Counted from the stretch's first letter, positions 53,297 through 62,511 are shown. The stretch: 63,947 nucleotides of DNA from Clostridia bacterium (GCA_017504795.1 JAFVQM010000009.1:1-63947), one strand, 5' to 3'. A program made the numbers and translations. The notes: generated by a model from the letters alone, not told the origin.

Positions 53297-54199
53297 CTAT
53301 AATTTAAGTAATTTAATCGCGTTACCGCGAACGAGTTTATAATAATTTTCGGGGGTTAAATACCCGTCGTCTATCATCTTTAACAAGAAATCGTCGTACT
53401 TATACTGATGAGTGTTAAGCGGGCATACCATATCGTATCCAAGCAAAATTCTATCTGAAAACTCTTCGATAAACCTTGCGGTGTATTCTGGGTCTCTCGT
53501 AAAGGCGTTTAATCCGCTACCTGCCGAGAAATCGCAGTAAAGCCCTTCGTAATCGCGCATAAGATTAGCAATTCTACCTTCGGTTACTTTGCCTTTTGGG
53601 TAACGGTTTCGATACTCTTCGGTAATATCACTAGATATTTCTGACCAAAAACACTGCGAGTGACCTAAAATTTTAAGGTTTTTGTGTTTTTTAAGCATTT
53701 TTTCAAGCCTAGGAAGACCTAAATCGTCAACTATGCCGTAGCCCTTACCAAGCCCCGGTGCTATATGGATAGTAACGGGCATATCGCAAAGGCTTGCGTG
53801 GTAAAAAAGGTTATCCATCATAGGGTGGTCGCAATAAAGGTGGGCGGTGAGTTCGCCTATACCTTTCGCGCCGAGTTCTTTATTGTAGTTTATATGTTTA
53901 GAAAGGTCGGCTTCTGCTGAATTTCCGCACATTCTCGGATCTAAGCCCATAAACCATAAAAAGCGGTCGGGATACTTATCGGCTATGCTTTTAACGTCTG
54001 CACTCGTTACGATTTCCGACGAACTTTCAGGGGATACTAGCGACATTAAAACGCCCTTTTCAACGTTTAACTTGTCGTAAATTTCAATAATTTGCTCGGC
54101 GCTGAGTTTTGGGGTGCCCTCGTAAACCTTTGGCGAATAACTAGGGTATGCCGTTGCGTGTACGTGGATATCTATCTTTTTAATGCCTTTAACGTCCAT
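53297..54199 (-). CDS. Amidohydrolase-family metal hydrolase, paralogue B
   Basis: 300 residues: KKIDIHVHATAYP near 6 (metal His pair), GIGELTAHLYCDHPMMDNL near 115, VTIHIAPG near 145, ILGHSQCFW near 178 and LLGYDMVCPLNTHQY near 251 (terminal Asp). More than half of its residues match paralogue A at 56686. Amidohydrolase-2 fold; lactone or ring hydrolysis is the likely type of reaction. First gene of a second unit with a promoter at 54224-54251. Confidence 0.82.
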   Translation of the reverse strand: MDVKGIKKIDIHVHATAYPSYSPKVYEGTPKLSAEQIIEIYDKLNVEKGVLMSLVSPESSSEIVTSADVKSIADKYPDRFLWFMGLDPRMCGNSAEADLSKHINYNKELGAKGIGELTAHLYCDHPMMDNLFYHASLCDMPVTIHIAPGLGKGYGIVDDLGLPRLEKMLKKHKNLKILGHSQCFWSEISSDITEEYRNRYPKGKVTEGRIANLMRDYEGLYCDFSAGSGLNAFTRDPEYTARFIEEFSDRILLGYDMVCPLNTHQYKYDDFLLKMIDDGYLTPENYYKLVRGNAIKLLKL

Positions 54200-54223
54200 A
54201 ATATCTCTCCTTTTGATAGATAT

Positions 54224-54251
54224 ATTATAGCATTATAAAAGCAAAAGTAAA
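54224..54251 (-). promoter_or_regulatory. Promoter of the 54199-51348 operon
   Basis: Minus strand TTTACT (54251-54246) and TATAAT (54229-54224), 16 bases apart, between two genes of the cluster. Confidence 0.6.
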
Positions 54252-54287
54252 TACAGTTTTAATACTTTTGCTTTAACAAAAATAACC

Positions 54288-55307
54288 TTATTTATTAAAT
54301 TCATTTGAAGTTTTATATATTTCTTCAATAATTTTTACTGCCTTTCTACCTTCGCTTGCGTCAATTAAAAGTTCTTCTTCGCCATAAATTGCCGATATTA
54401 AGTTTTCAATTTGGCGCTTGTGGTCAAGGTATTTTAACGTGGCAGGGTCGTTTGCCATCGATAGGTTTTTAAGGTCGTATTCTTCGCGCACGGTGTCTTT
54501 AATAACAAGTTTTTCTATTTTGTTTTCTGATAGAATTACGTAACCGTCACTACCGTTTATGGTAATTTTCCTATTAAACCCGGGGTACGCGCAAGACGAT
54601 GCCATTATAGTACCAAGCGCACCGCTACAAAATTCTACGATAGCAACTGCCGAATCTTCAACTTCGATATCGTGAACGAGCGTTTTGATAACGCCGTTTA
54701 CGTTTTTAATATCGCCTATCATGTACTCGAAAAGGTCTACGCCGTGAATACCTTGGTTCATAAGCGCACCGCCACCGTCAAACGCTAACTTGCCTCTCCA
54801 CGGGCTTGACGAGTAGTATTCGGGGCTACGATAATATCTCATATTGAGTTCGCAAAGCGTAATCTTACCAAGCGCACCGTCACTTATTAAATTTTTAACG
54901 CGAAGGATATCTTCGGAAAATCTAAGTTGCGAAATTACCGTTAAAAGTTTACCCGTTTTTTTGCAAGTTTCAATAATAAGGTCCGCATCTTTCGTGGATA
55001 AAGCCATCGGTTTTTCAAGAACTACGTGCTTTGAGTGATTGAGCGCGTCAATAGCGTTTTGCGCGTGAAAACAACTTGGCGTGCAAATACATATAACGTC
55101 AATTTCAGGGCAAGAAAGCATGTCAAAATAGTCGTTAAACGCCTTAACGCCTCGTTTTTGAGCAAAACTTTCAGCAAATTCATATTTATTATCGGCAACG
55201 CCTACTAGGGTTGCGTTTTCGATATGGCTAATAGCGTCAGCATGTACCGACGCTATTAGTCCGCATCCTAAGATGCCGAATCTAGTTTTACGTTTAGGAG
55301 TACTCAT
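54288..55307 (-). CDS. Gfo/Idh/MocA-family oxidoreductase
   Basis: 339 residues: FGILGCGLIASVHADAIS near 10 (NAD loop), VVLEKPMALSTKDADLIIE near 93 with the full EKP motif, and GGGALMNQGIHGVDLFEYMI near 174 with the catalytic His. Closest in form to inositol/glucose dehydrogenases and to the KijD10/NtdC group that works with DegT aminotransferases, one of which is encoded just upstream (5-base gap). Confidence 0.86.
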   Translation of the reverse strand: MSTPKRKTRFGILGCGLIASVHADAISHIENATLVGVADNKYEFAESFAQKRGVKAFNDYFDMLSCPEIDVICICTPSCFHAQNAIDALNHSKHVVLEKPMALSTKDADLIIETCKKTGKLLTVISQLRFSEDILRVKNLISDGALGKITLCELNMRYYRSPEYYSSSPWRGKLAFDGGGALMNQGIHGVDLFEYMIGDIKNVNGVIKTLVHDIEVEDSAVAIVEFCSGALGTIMASSCAYPGFNRKITINGSDGYVILSENKIEKLVIKDTVREEYDLKNLSMANDPATLKYLDHKRQIENLISAIYGEEELLIDASEGRKAVKIIEEIYKTSNEFNK

Positions 55308-55312
55308 AAAAC

Positions 55313-56674
55313 TTAGTTCTTCTTTTTTTGTTGTTCTTCAGCGTTTTCCGCACCGTGCCATCTACCGCCAGAAGTCTTATCAACGTCACCTTCTAAAAGT
55401 TCAAGATAGTTGTCGCAAACCTTTTTGTAAACTTGGGCGTAGCGTTCAATCCACTCTTTGTTGTATTTGATAAAGCGCGGAACGGATACGCACTCGATAT
55501 ATTCAGACGGCGTACACTTATCGTCGTCAAGTCTAACGTCACGGCCTGAAAATGCGATACGGCTAGGCTTTTCGGTGTTCATAAGGTTAAAGGTTTTGAA
55601 GAATTTGTGGGTATGTAAGCAGAAGTTTACGCCCTCCCAACTTGTAAAGCACTTATTAAATTCAGCAGTTACCGCTTGGCAGAAACGCTTTGAAGAAAGC
55701 CCGCCGAGTTTAGTGCGGTCGTATACTGCTACGGGGCAGTAGAAACCACCCATAGTAGAACCTTCTTCTTCGTTCGTTCTAAGCGGAGTAAGACCTGGTA
55801 AACCTTCAATGCAGTCAAAGAAGTAATTCATTGCCTTTCTGATTTCAGCAGTTCTTTCGTCGTAGTATTTAAGTTGACCAAGCGCGAGTGCGGAACTTAC
55901 TTGGTTTGCTCTACCTTTGCAACCGCCGACACCTATATGGAAGTAATCTTTAAGGTCGTCGCACTCAACGATAAACTTATCGTTGTTTCTTTCGTAGTGA
56001 CCAAACGCAATAGCGCGTTCGTAAAGTTTTCTATCGTCGGTTACGAACATACCTAATTCGCCGGCAGCAAAAGTCTTCATACTCATCATACTCATTGCCG
56101 CGATGTGACCGAAAGTACCTACCTTTCTACCTTTATATAAAGTGCCGTGTGAGTGCGAACAGTCTTCAATAACGTAAAGGTTGTGCTTGTTAGCAATTTC
56201 CATAATACGGTCCATATCGCAAGGGTATCCAAGATAGTGTACTACCATTATCGCTTTGGTCTTGGGGGTGATGCAACGCTCTAAATCGTCAGGGTCTAAA
56301 CTCAAATGCTCGTTGATATTACAAAATACTGCCGATGCGCCAAAGTTTATCGCTTGCGAAACGCTACCCCAGTAAGTTTTGGTAGGGCATATAATTTCGT
56401 CGCCAACGCCAAGGCCTATTGCAAACATTGCCGCGGTGAGAGACATAGTGCCGTTAGTAAACGCCAAAGCATACTTTCTACCTTGCCATTTTGCAAATTC
56501 GTCTTGGAATTTAATGGTTATATCCGTGCCTGAAAATTTATTTTTTCTAACGATATCTAAAACGGCATCTTCGTCTTCCTTAGTGATAATGGGCCACTTA
56601 AAGTATTCTTCCTTAGGTGCGCCTTGTCTTTCTTCAAATAACGGCTTACCGCCTACAAGTGCTAATTTTGCCAT
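55313..56674 (-). CDS. DegT/DnrJ/EryC1/StrS-family aminotransferase
   Basis: 453 residues, PLP-dependent. FTNGTMSLTAAMFAIGLGVG near 73, VIEDCSHSHGTLYKG near 170 with the cofactor Asp, and MSMMSMKTFAAGELGMFVT near 192-210 with the Schiff-base Lys. Family members add or remove amino groups on keto-sugars and cyclitols. With flanking Gfo/Idh dehydrogenases this suggests conversion between a keto and an amino function on a ring. Twelve-base gap to the hydrolase gene before it. Confidence 0.88.
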   Translation of the reverse strand: MAKLALVGGKPLFEERQGAPKEEYFKWPIITKEDEDAVLDIVRKNKFSGTDITIKFQDEFAKWQGRKYALAFTNGTMSLTAAMFAIGLGVGDEIICPTKTYWGSVSQAINFGASAVFCNINEHLSLDPDDLERCITPKTKAIMVVHYLGYPCDMDRIMEIANKHNLYVIEDCSHSHGTLYKGRKVGTFGHIAAMSMMSMKTFAAGELGMFVTDDRKLYERAIAFGHYERNNDKFIVECDDLKDYFHIGVGGCKGRANQVSSALALGQLKYYDERTAEIRKAMNYFFDCIEGLPGLTPLRTNEEEGSTMGGFYCPVAVYDRTKLGGLSSKRFCQAVTAEFNKCFTSWEGVNFCLHTHKFFKTFNLMNTEKPSRIAFSGRDVRLDDDKCTPSEYIECVSVPRFIKYNKEWIERYAQVYKKVCDNYLELLEGDVDKTSGGRWHGAENAEEQQKKKN

Positions 56675-56685
56675 AATAAATCTCC

Positions 56686-57597
56686 TTATTTATCTTCTAA
56701 ATTTAATAATTTTATCGCGTTTCCGCGTACAAATTTGTAGTAATTTTCTTTTGAAATGTACCCGTCGTCGTAAAACTTGTCTAAAAAGGCGTTCATTTCG
56801 TATTGATGGGTGTTAAACGATGCGCAAACGTCATAACCCCAAAGAATTCTATCGGAAAACTCTTCAATAAACCTTGCGGTGTAGTCAAGATCGCGCGAGA
56901 GCGCGTTTAGTCCGCTACCTGCCGAAAAGTCGCAATATAAACCTTCGTAATTTCGCATAAGGTCGGCAACTCTACCGTCTATTACCTTGCCTTTGGGGTA
57001 TCCTGAACGCTGTTTATTTTCAACGTCTTTCGAAAGTTCCGCCCAAAAGGCTTGCGAGTGACCAAGTATTTTGAGTTTTTTGTGTTTTTTAAGCATTGCT
57101 TCAAGCCTTGGCAAACCTAAATCGTCAACCATACCGTAGGTGTAACCCATGCGTGGCGAAATGTGTATGGTAACGGGCATATCGCACTCGCTTGCGTGGT
57201 AAAATAAGTTATCCATCTTAGGGTCGTCAATATAAAGTTGAGCGGTAATTTCGCCAACGCCTTTCGCACCTAGTGATTTGTAGTGGTTAATCAAAAAGGA
57301 TAAATCCGCCGTGTCTTTGTTGTAACAAGAACGCGGGTCTACGTTGCAAAACCATAAAAACCTATCGGGGTGCTTATCTGCTAGATATTTGATTTCCGTG
57401 GTGTTAAAAGTTTGAAAGTGGCTTTCAGGTGAAGAAAGGGGCAAAAGTACGCCTTTTTCAACGTTCAACTTATCGTAAATTTCAATAAGGTCGTCACCAC
57501 TTATCCAAGTGTGTTCCATATTCCACTTGGGCGCGTACTCAGGAAATGGTATCGCGTGAGCGTGTATATCTATTTTTTTGACTTTTTTAACGTCCAT
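56686..57597 (-). CDS. Amidohydrolase-family metal hydrolase, paralogue A
   Basis: 303 residues: KKIDIHAHAIPFP near 6, GVGEITAQLYIDDPKMDNL, VTIHISPR, ILGHSQAFW and ILWGYDVCASFNTHQY, the same set of motifs as paralogue B. First gene of the operon 57597-54288. The pair shows tandem duplication within the cluster, perhaps one hydrolase per related substrate. Confidence 0.82.
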   Translation of the reverse strand: MDVKKVKKIDIHAHAIPFPEYAPKWNMEHTWISGDDLIEIYDKLNVEKGVLLPLSSPESHFQTFNTTEIKYLADKHPDRFLWFCNVDPRSCYNKDTADLSFLINHYKSLGAKGVGEITAQLYIDDPKMDNLFYHASECDMPVTIHISPRMGYTYGMVDDLGLPRLEAMLKKHKKLKILGHSQAFWAELSKDVENKQRSGYPKGKVIDGRVADLMRNYEGLYCDFSAGSGLNALSRDLDYTARFIEEFSDRILWGYDVCASFNTHQYEMNAFLDKFYDDGYISKENYYKFVRGNAIKLLNLEDK

Positions 57598-57713
57598 ATC
57601 TTTTCTCCTTATATCTATTTTATATTATTGCCCAAAAAAAGTAATGGGTGATTTTGCTTGTTTATTGGACAATATTGCTCTCTTTTAATAAAATTAGTAA
57701 AAAATGACAATAA

Positions 57714-57740
57714 AAAACCCTTACTTTGTTCAGTAAGGGC
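57714..57740 (-). terminator. Terminator of the AraC gene
   Basis: CCCTTACT / AGTAAGGG stem with a six-base loop; minus-strand T run follows. It separates the AraC gene from the hydrolase operon. Confidence 0.85.
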
Positions 57741-57745
57741 TAAAA

Positions 57746-58600
57746 TTATTGTTTTCTTGCCTTCATAGGCGATATGCCTTTGAGTTTTTTATACGTGCGG
57801 TAGAAATAACTAACGTCGTCAAAACCGCATAAATACGCTACGTTTTCAACGCTGTTATCCGTTGTTTTAAGCATTGTTTCGGCTATCGATATTCGATACG
57901 ATATTATATATTGAATAACTGAAAGCCCGGTTTCTTCCTTAAATAGCCTGCAAAAATAATACTTAGAAACGCTACATAGTTTAGAGAGTTCGTCAACCGT
58001 AATCTTTTTGTTGTAATCCTTGAAAATTTTGGAAAGCGCAGGCGATATAATTTCGGCGCGCTTTGTGTAAGTATCCGCCTTATAGGTGGATTTTTCGGTG
58101 TTTACGTAATCTCTAAGCAGTAAAACGAAGAACTCCGTCATAAGCCCGTAAATTACTAGGCGGTAGTTTTCTTTTTCTTCGCTAATTTCGTCGTACGCGC
58201 GCTTGATTATCGTTTGCAATCTTTCGTCGCCACGAACGTGGTTGTGAAACCTTACGCCTTTTAGAATAAGTGCTCGCCTAAGGTCTAAGCCGTTGGGGTT
58301 TAGTTCTTTCAAAAAGTCAATGCTTAAAATTATCGATATGTATTTACCTTTCGTGTGGCCGATATCGACGCTGGCGTGCAGTTCATACGGGTTTACGATA
58401 GTAACGTCACCAGGGTTTGCAACGATAACGTTTTTATCTATCATAAGCGTTGAAACGCCTTCGTAAAAGTACTTTATTTCAATTTCTTCGTGAAAGGCTT
58501 TGTCAAACGCGCGCGACTTACCACCGCCGATTATTATCTTGAAATCGCCGTGCGGAAAGGGTATGTTTTGTTGTGAAAGTTTTTCGTTTTTAGGTTTCAT
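57746..58600 (-). CDS. AraC-family regulator
   Basis: 284 residues: cupin sensor (EEIEIKYFYEGVSTLMIDKN near 34; GDVTIVNPYELHA) and HTH pair (VDELSKLCSVSKYYFCRLFK; CGFDDVSYFYRTYKKLKGIS). It lies between the SDR gene and the hydrolase operon and probably controls one or both. Confidence 0.83.
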   Translation of the reverse strand: MKPKNEKLSQQNIPFPHGDFKIIIGGGKSRAFDKAFHEEIEIKYFYEGVSTLMIDKNVIVANPGDVTIVNPYELHASVDIGHTKGKYISIILSIDFLKELNPNGLDLRRALILKGVRFHNHVRGDERLQTIIKRAYDEISEEKENYRLVIYGLMTEFFVLLLRDYVNTEKSTYKADTYTKRAEIISPALSKIFKDYNKKITVDELSKLCSVSKYYFCRLFKEETGLSVIQYIISYRISIAETMLKTTDNSVENVAYLCGFDDVSYFYRTYKKLKGISPMKARKQ

Positions 58601-58613
58601 AACTTTGAAAAAT

Positions 58614-58639
58614 AAGCGGTTACGCTAACGCAACCGCTT
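58614..58639 (-). terminator. Hairpin after the SDR gene
   Basis: AAGCGGTT / AACCGCTT arms with an inner GTTACG...CTAACG pairing; only a weak T run, so termination may be partial. Confidence 0.55.
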
Positions 58640-58647
58640 GGTTTATG

Positions 58648-59412
58648 TTATAAAGTTGCGCCGAAGTCCGAAACTATTACTTGGCCGGTTATTGCCCTAG
58701 ATTCGTCACTTGCAAGGAATAATAAAATGTTGGCAACGTCAATAGGCATACACGGTTTAACGGATAAGTTCATATGCTTATTCATTTGCCCCATCATATT
58801 TGGGTCAAGGGATTTGGGGTCGGTAGTCATAGTCATCGGGGTTACGATAGTGCTGGGGTTTACCGAGTTGCATCTAATGCCCGTGCCGGTAAATCTAAGA
58901 GCGGTGTGCTTGGTAAGACCAATAACCGCTGCTTTACTTGTAACGTACGACGCGCCACCCGTACCAAATGCGCCGGCAACCGAGTCAAGGTTGATAATTG
59001 AACCAGAGTTTTGTTTTATCATTTCTTTAACTACCGTGCGAGTGCAGTATAAGCAACCCTTGGTGTTGATGCCAAGAACGTATTCAAGGTCTTCGTCAGT
59101 ACAGCAGTCAATGGGTTTAAGCCCTGCTTCTAAAACGCCGGCGTTGTTAACCAAAACGTCAATTTTACCGTACGCTTTTACGGCTTCTTGAACCATTGCT
59201 TCAACGTCTTCTACTTTTGAAACGTCACAGCGAACGGGTAAAACTTCGCCACCTTGCGAACGAATTTTTTCGGCAACTTCTTCAAGTTGAGGAACTCTAC
59301 GCGCTGTGATAACTACCTTTGCGCCTTCTTTTGCAAAGAGTTCGGCGGTAGCAGCGCCAACGCCTGAATTACCACCGGTGATAATAGCAACTTTTCCATC
59401 TAAACGACCCAT
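58648..59412 (-). CDS. Short-chain dehydrogenase/reductase
   Basis: 254 residues, classical SDR: TGGNSGVGAATAELF near 12 (NAD(P) loop), NNAG near 91, catalytic Ser in NLDSVAGAF near 143 and Tyr-Lys in SYVTSKAAV near 155-163. Substrate probably a secondary alcohol of a sugar or polyol handled by the cluster. Own promoter. Confidence 0.88.
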   Translation of the reverse strand: MGRLDGKVAIITGGNSGVGAATAELFAKEGAKVVITARRVPQLEEVAEKIRSQGGEVLPVRCDVSKVEDVEAMVQEAVKAYGKIDVLVNNAGVLEAGLKPIDCCTDEDLEYVLGINTKGCLYCTRTVVKEMIKQNSGSIINLDSVAGAFGTGGASYVTSKAAVIGLTKHTALRFTGTGIRCNSVNPSTIVTPMTMTTDPKSLDPNMMGQMNKHMNLSVKPCMPIDVANILLFLASDESRAITGQVIVSDFGATL

Positions 59413-59443
59413 AATTTTTCTCCTTTAAGGTGTTTTTTATTTT

Positions 59444-59472
59444 ATTATATCGCTAAATTTGCTGTCGGTCAA
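59444..59472 (-). promoter_or_regulatory. Promoter of the SDR gene
   Basis: Minus strand TTGACC (59472-59467) and TATAAT (59449-59444), 17 bases apart. Confidence 0.75.
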
Positions 59473-59627
59473 TACTAAAAGTAAAATGATTTTGCTTATT
59501 ATTAGTTATTTTGTTGATATTTTTTTCGTTGTGTGGTAAAATTATGTGGTTAACACGATAGCGATAGTTTTCGCGTAAAGTTGCACGCAATTTGCTAGCG
59601 GTTTATATGCTTTAACTTAATACTTGC

Positions 59628-59672
59628 TTCCTTAGTTAAATGGATATAACAAAGGAGCTCCTTTATCCCTAA
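59628..59672 (+). pseudogene. tRNA-Arg 5' remnant 1
   Basis: Twenty-three bases (59628-59650, TTCCTTAGTTAAATGGATAT plus AAC) are identical to the 5' part of the tRNA gene at 59969. The following bases form a short AAAGGAGCTCCTTT palindrome and no T-arm, so this is not a working tRNA. Probably an old attachment-site copy. Confidence 0.7.
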
Positions 59673-59792
59673 ATATAATAAGATATAATCATATACACCA
59701 CAATGTATTGTGTTTTGCGTTCAAAACGTGCAGTATTGTGGTATAAAATTGGTATATTTTGTATCGTAAAATAACTTTTAAAACATTAAAAT

Positions 59793-59845
59793 CTCCCTGT
59801 AGTTAAATGGATATAACGGGAACCTCCTAAACGCTTGGTCTATCC
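59793..59845 (+). pseudogene. tRNA-Arg 5' remnant 2
   Basis: AGTTAAATGGATATAAC (59801-59817) is shared with the tRNA, preceded by CCTGT and followed by ACCTCCTAAACG, which matches the anticodon loop (CTCCTAA). T-arm and acceptor 3' strand are missing. A second remnant from an integration or excision event. Confidence 0.7.
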
Positions 59846-59968
59846 GTCTAATATACCTAAAATCAATGCTTTTTATGGTAAAAACGGGTAAAAATAGCAA
59901 ATTTTTAAGACTTGAAAAGTTTTAGGAATAATTTTAGGAATAAAAATAAAATAAATTTAATCCATTTT

Positions 59969-60043
59969 GGTTCCTTAGTTAAATGGATATAACAAGCCCC
60001 TCCTAAGGGCTAGTTGTGGGTTCGATTCCCGCAGGGACTACCA
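59969..60043 (+). tRNA. tRNA-Arg, anticodon CCU
   Basis: Acceptor GGTTCCT / AGGGACT (with two G-U pairs), D-arm GTTA...TAAC, anticodon stem AGCCC / GGGCT with loop CTCCTAA giving CCU for codon AGG, T-arm GTGGG-TTCGATT-CCCGC, discriminator A and encoded CCA. All arms close. It is the likely attachment site of the element to its right. Confidence 0.92.
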
Positions 60044-60187
60044 AAAAAACCACAATTTCTTGTGGTTTTTACTATTTTTAGCACAAAATATAGGCATTTT
60101 TGGAATAATTTTGAACTATTCCACTATATCCACCCACTAATATTAATTTAGAGTATATAAACAGTAGAAAAAACTTTTAGAATTTGC

Positions 60188-60193
60188 TATAAT
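60188..60193 (+). promoter_or_regulatory. Probable -10 box of the gene at 60221
   Basis: TATAAT in GCTATAATAG; no good -35 box 17 bases upstream. Confidence 0.45.
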
Positions 60194-60220
60194 AGAGCTA
60201 CTGAACAAAGGAGAAATTTT

Positions 60221-60844
60221 ATGGCAGTTATTCAACCTTCTTTCTATATTGACCCCGAGATTGAAAATGGGCTTTTGATGGGTATTTACAAAAGAGTTGG
60301 TGGCGTTATTAGAAAAGTATCAGATGGCACTATTGTAAAACATTTGAAAGAACTTCCTTCAAATGACAATATAGAAGAAAGTGCAAAATCTGCTATATCC
60401 ACATTTAATTGGAAAGGAGTTGCTATTGGTTTAGGTGTTGTGGCGGTAATCGCTTCAGGTGCTATTATAGCTTACAACACAATCAAGAAGAAATCATCAA
60501 AGCAAAAACAGTCAGATTTTATTAATGGATTTAATGAAGCTATGAAAAATTATTTAACAGTCATCCAAACAGGAGATTTGAGTATTGAACTTTTAGATGA
60601 TTTAATTGCTCATATTGATTTTATAAAAACAAATGCGGATAGAAAAGATATAAAAATCGAGATTTCGATTGAACAATTTGAATCTTTACTTAAAGTTGTT
60701 TACGATTACTCAAATAAATTGGCAGAAGCAAATAACATTTCTTTCGATGAAAGACAATTCAATAAACACGATGTTAATTCGTTAAGCAATATAAAAACGT
60801 GTTTGCAATTCCAAAGAAAAGTATTTAGCGATTTAGCGGCGTAA
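60221..60844 (+). CDS. Hypothetical protein with one membrane helix
   Basis: 207 residues. A hydrophobic segment at about 67-86 (WKGVAIGLGVVAVIASGAII) is followed by Lys-rich KKKSSKQKQ, so the C-terminal 110 residues, predicted helical, should be cytosolic. I do not recognise the family. Placed between the attachment tRNA and the integrase, converging with the latter, it is cargo of the element. AAAGGAGAAAT precedes the ATG. Could belong to a defence or surface system, without evidence for either. Confidence 0.65.
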   Translation: MAVIQPSFYIDPEIENGLLMGIYKRVGGVIRKVSDGTIVKHLKELPSNDNIEESAKSAISTFNWKGVAIGLGVVAVIASGAIIAYNTIKKKSSKQKQSDFINGFNEAMKNYLTVIQTGDLSIELLDDLIAHIDFIKTNADRKDIKIEISIEQFESLLKVVYDYSNKLAEANNISFDERQFNKHDVNSLSNIKTCLQFQRKVFSDLAA

Positions 60845-60851
60845 AAATCAA

Positions 60852-60885
60852 GGGATACCCACAATCAAGTAGGTATCCCATTTTT
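60852..60885. terminator. Bidirectional terminator between cargo gene and integrase
   Basis: GGGATACC (60852-60859) pairs with GGTATCCC (60872-60879), followed by a T run. Confidence 0.8.
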
Positions 60886-60889
60886 ATTC

Positions 60890-62308
60890 CTAAAATAAGT
60901 TGTTTAGTGCGTTCAACGCTTTTTCTTGTGTGTCGGGGATAAAGTGACTGTAAACCTGCAAGGTGATGGTTGAGTCACTATGTCCCATATACTTGCTAAC
61001 CGTTTGTAAAGGAACGTTTTGCGATAAAAGTAAACTGCAATAGGTATGACGTAGCCCGTGACAACAAACTCGTTTGAATCCTTTGTCGTCTTGGAACTTT
61101 TTAAGCCAACCACCAACCGTATGTGGATAAACAGGTTCACGGCAGATATTAACGGCGAAATAGTATTCGTCCACGTTGTTATCAAAATCGTCGTCTATTA
61201 CTCTAAACCACTCACGATATTCCTTCAAATCGTCAATTAAAGGCGTTGGAAGGGGTATATCTCGCGTCGAAGTCTTTGTTTTAGGTTCTTTCTCATAGAT
61301 TCCGTAACCTTTCGCTACAAGCCGATTTCTGCGAATATGTACCACTTGTTTATCAAAATCAATGTCCGACCAACGAAGTCCGTTAAGTTCGCCTGCACGC
61401 ACGCCTGTGAGTAACATAAACTTTATCGGCACACGCTTGTAAATCAAATCTTCGGGAAGTTCGTCAAGCGCCTTCATAAATTCTTGGGCTTCGGCTATTG
61501 AATAAACTTCCTTTTCGTTTACGGGGCGAAGCGATGAATTGCTATTGCCCGAACCTACTTTCGTGGCGCATACGGGATTTTTTGTTATCCAATCGTAGCG
61601 TACGGCTTCGTTAAATACCGTTCTAAGCAATCTTCTATAACCTTTAATGGTTTCGGCTGAATAACCTTTATTTCGTTCGTTAGGCTTAAAATATTCGTCA
61701 AAATCAAGGTTGTAAATTTCGCAAATTTTCTCCGCCGTTTCGCGTACTATGTAATTGCCTTTCTTTTTGAGTCCGTAAGACGAGCAACGGTTTATCACGC
61801 CGTCTCTTGCAAGCGCCCTAAAACTTATAGACTTTGGCAAATCTTTTTTAAGACAAACGGTGTTGTCTTGCTTGCCGTTTTTCTGCTCAAAACTGTTTAA
61901 GAACATTTGCACGTGCCTAACCGTAATCTCGTTTACAGGTTTATACGAAAGCCTATTGTTCTTTAAGTAGTCGCTAAATTTCTTGGTAATGCGTATTCCT
62001 TTTAGGTAGTAATTTATCGACCAATACTTTTTAACGCTTTCAAGCCACTCGGTTGCAAGTTCGTCAAAAGTTAGAACTTTTAATTTCTTTACGTCCGTTT
62101 TTAGTTCATAAGCCTTTGCAAGTTCTTCTTCAAACTCGATGGCGCATTTTTCTACGTATTTATGGAACTTAGCAGGGGTAAAGTCGTTATCGTTTTTGAC
62201 TAATTTATAACAAACCTTTTGCTTGTCTGTTTCAGGGTCACGCCCTAATGCTTGTATCTTTGCTTTTAATTTTCCTTTCTTATCCGTGCTTATCTTAAAA
62301 TAAGCCAT
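60890..62308 (-). CDS. int: Tyrosine site-specific integrase
   Basis: 472 residues. N-terminal arm-type and SAM-like DNA-binding domains (to about 260) and the catalytic domain with LTGVRAGELNGLRW near 302 (Arg), CCHGLRHTYCSLLL near 412 (His-x-x-Arg), GHSDSTITLQVYSH near 439 (His, nucleophile Tyr). Cuts and joins att sites, here probably in the tRNA-Arg gene. GGAGGATTATA precedes the ATG. Confidence 0.92.
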   Translation of the reverse strand: MAYFKISTDKKGKLKAKIQALGRDPETDKQKVCYKLVKNDNDFTPAKFHKYVEKCAIEFEEELAKAYELKTDVKKLKVLTFDELATEWLESVKKYWSINYYLKGIRITKKFSDYLKNNRLSYKPVNEITVRHVQMFLNSFEQKNGKQDNTVCLKKDLPKSISFRALARDGVINRCSSYGLKKKGNYIVRETAEKICEIYNLDFDEYFKPNERNKGYSAETIKGYRRLLRTVFNEAVRYDWITKNPVCATKVGSGNSNSSLRPVNEKEVYSIAEAQEFMKALDELPEDLIYKRVPIKFMLLTGVRAGELNGLRWSDIDFDKQVVHIRRNRLVAKGYGIYEKEPKTKTSTRDIPLPTPLIDDLKEYREWFRVIDDDFDNNVDEYYFAVNICREPVYPHTVGGWLKKFQDDKGFKRVCCHGLRHTYCSLLLSQNVPLQTVSKYMGHSDSTITLQVYSHFIPDTQEKALNALNNLF

Positions 62309-62319
62309 TATAATCCTCC

Positions 62320-62511
62320 TTAATCGTTATTTACGTAATTCAAAAGACTTTTCAGGTCAACTAAAATTTTATTACCTACTTTTACGTTTCTAACTTTATT
62401 TTCTTTACACCAAGTTCTAATGGCGTGTAGGGTAACAGCTGTGTCTTTGTCGTCCTTTTGAATTAACTCTAATGCTTTTCTTACACTTCTAAGCAATATA
62501 TTTTCCTCCAT
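62320..62511 (-). CDS. Small excisionase-like HTH protein
   Basis: About 63 residues; TLHAIRTWCKENKVRNVKVG and the final VDLKSLLNYV fit the winged-helix excisionase (MerR-like) form. Just upstream of int in the same orientation. The ATG at 62511 contains the GGAGG that would serve a TTG start at 62496, so the latter may be the true start. Confidence 0.65.
   Translation of the reverse strand: MEENILLRSVRKALELIQKDDKDTAVTLHAIRTWCKENKVRNVKVGNKILVDLKSLLNYVNND

Noticed and set aside
59628-59845. Additional functional tRNA genes upstream of tRNA-Arg
   Set aside because: Neither copy has a T-arm or a matching acceptor 3' strand.
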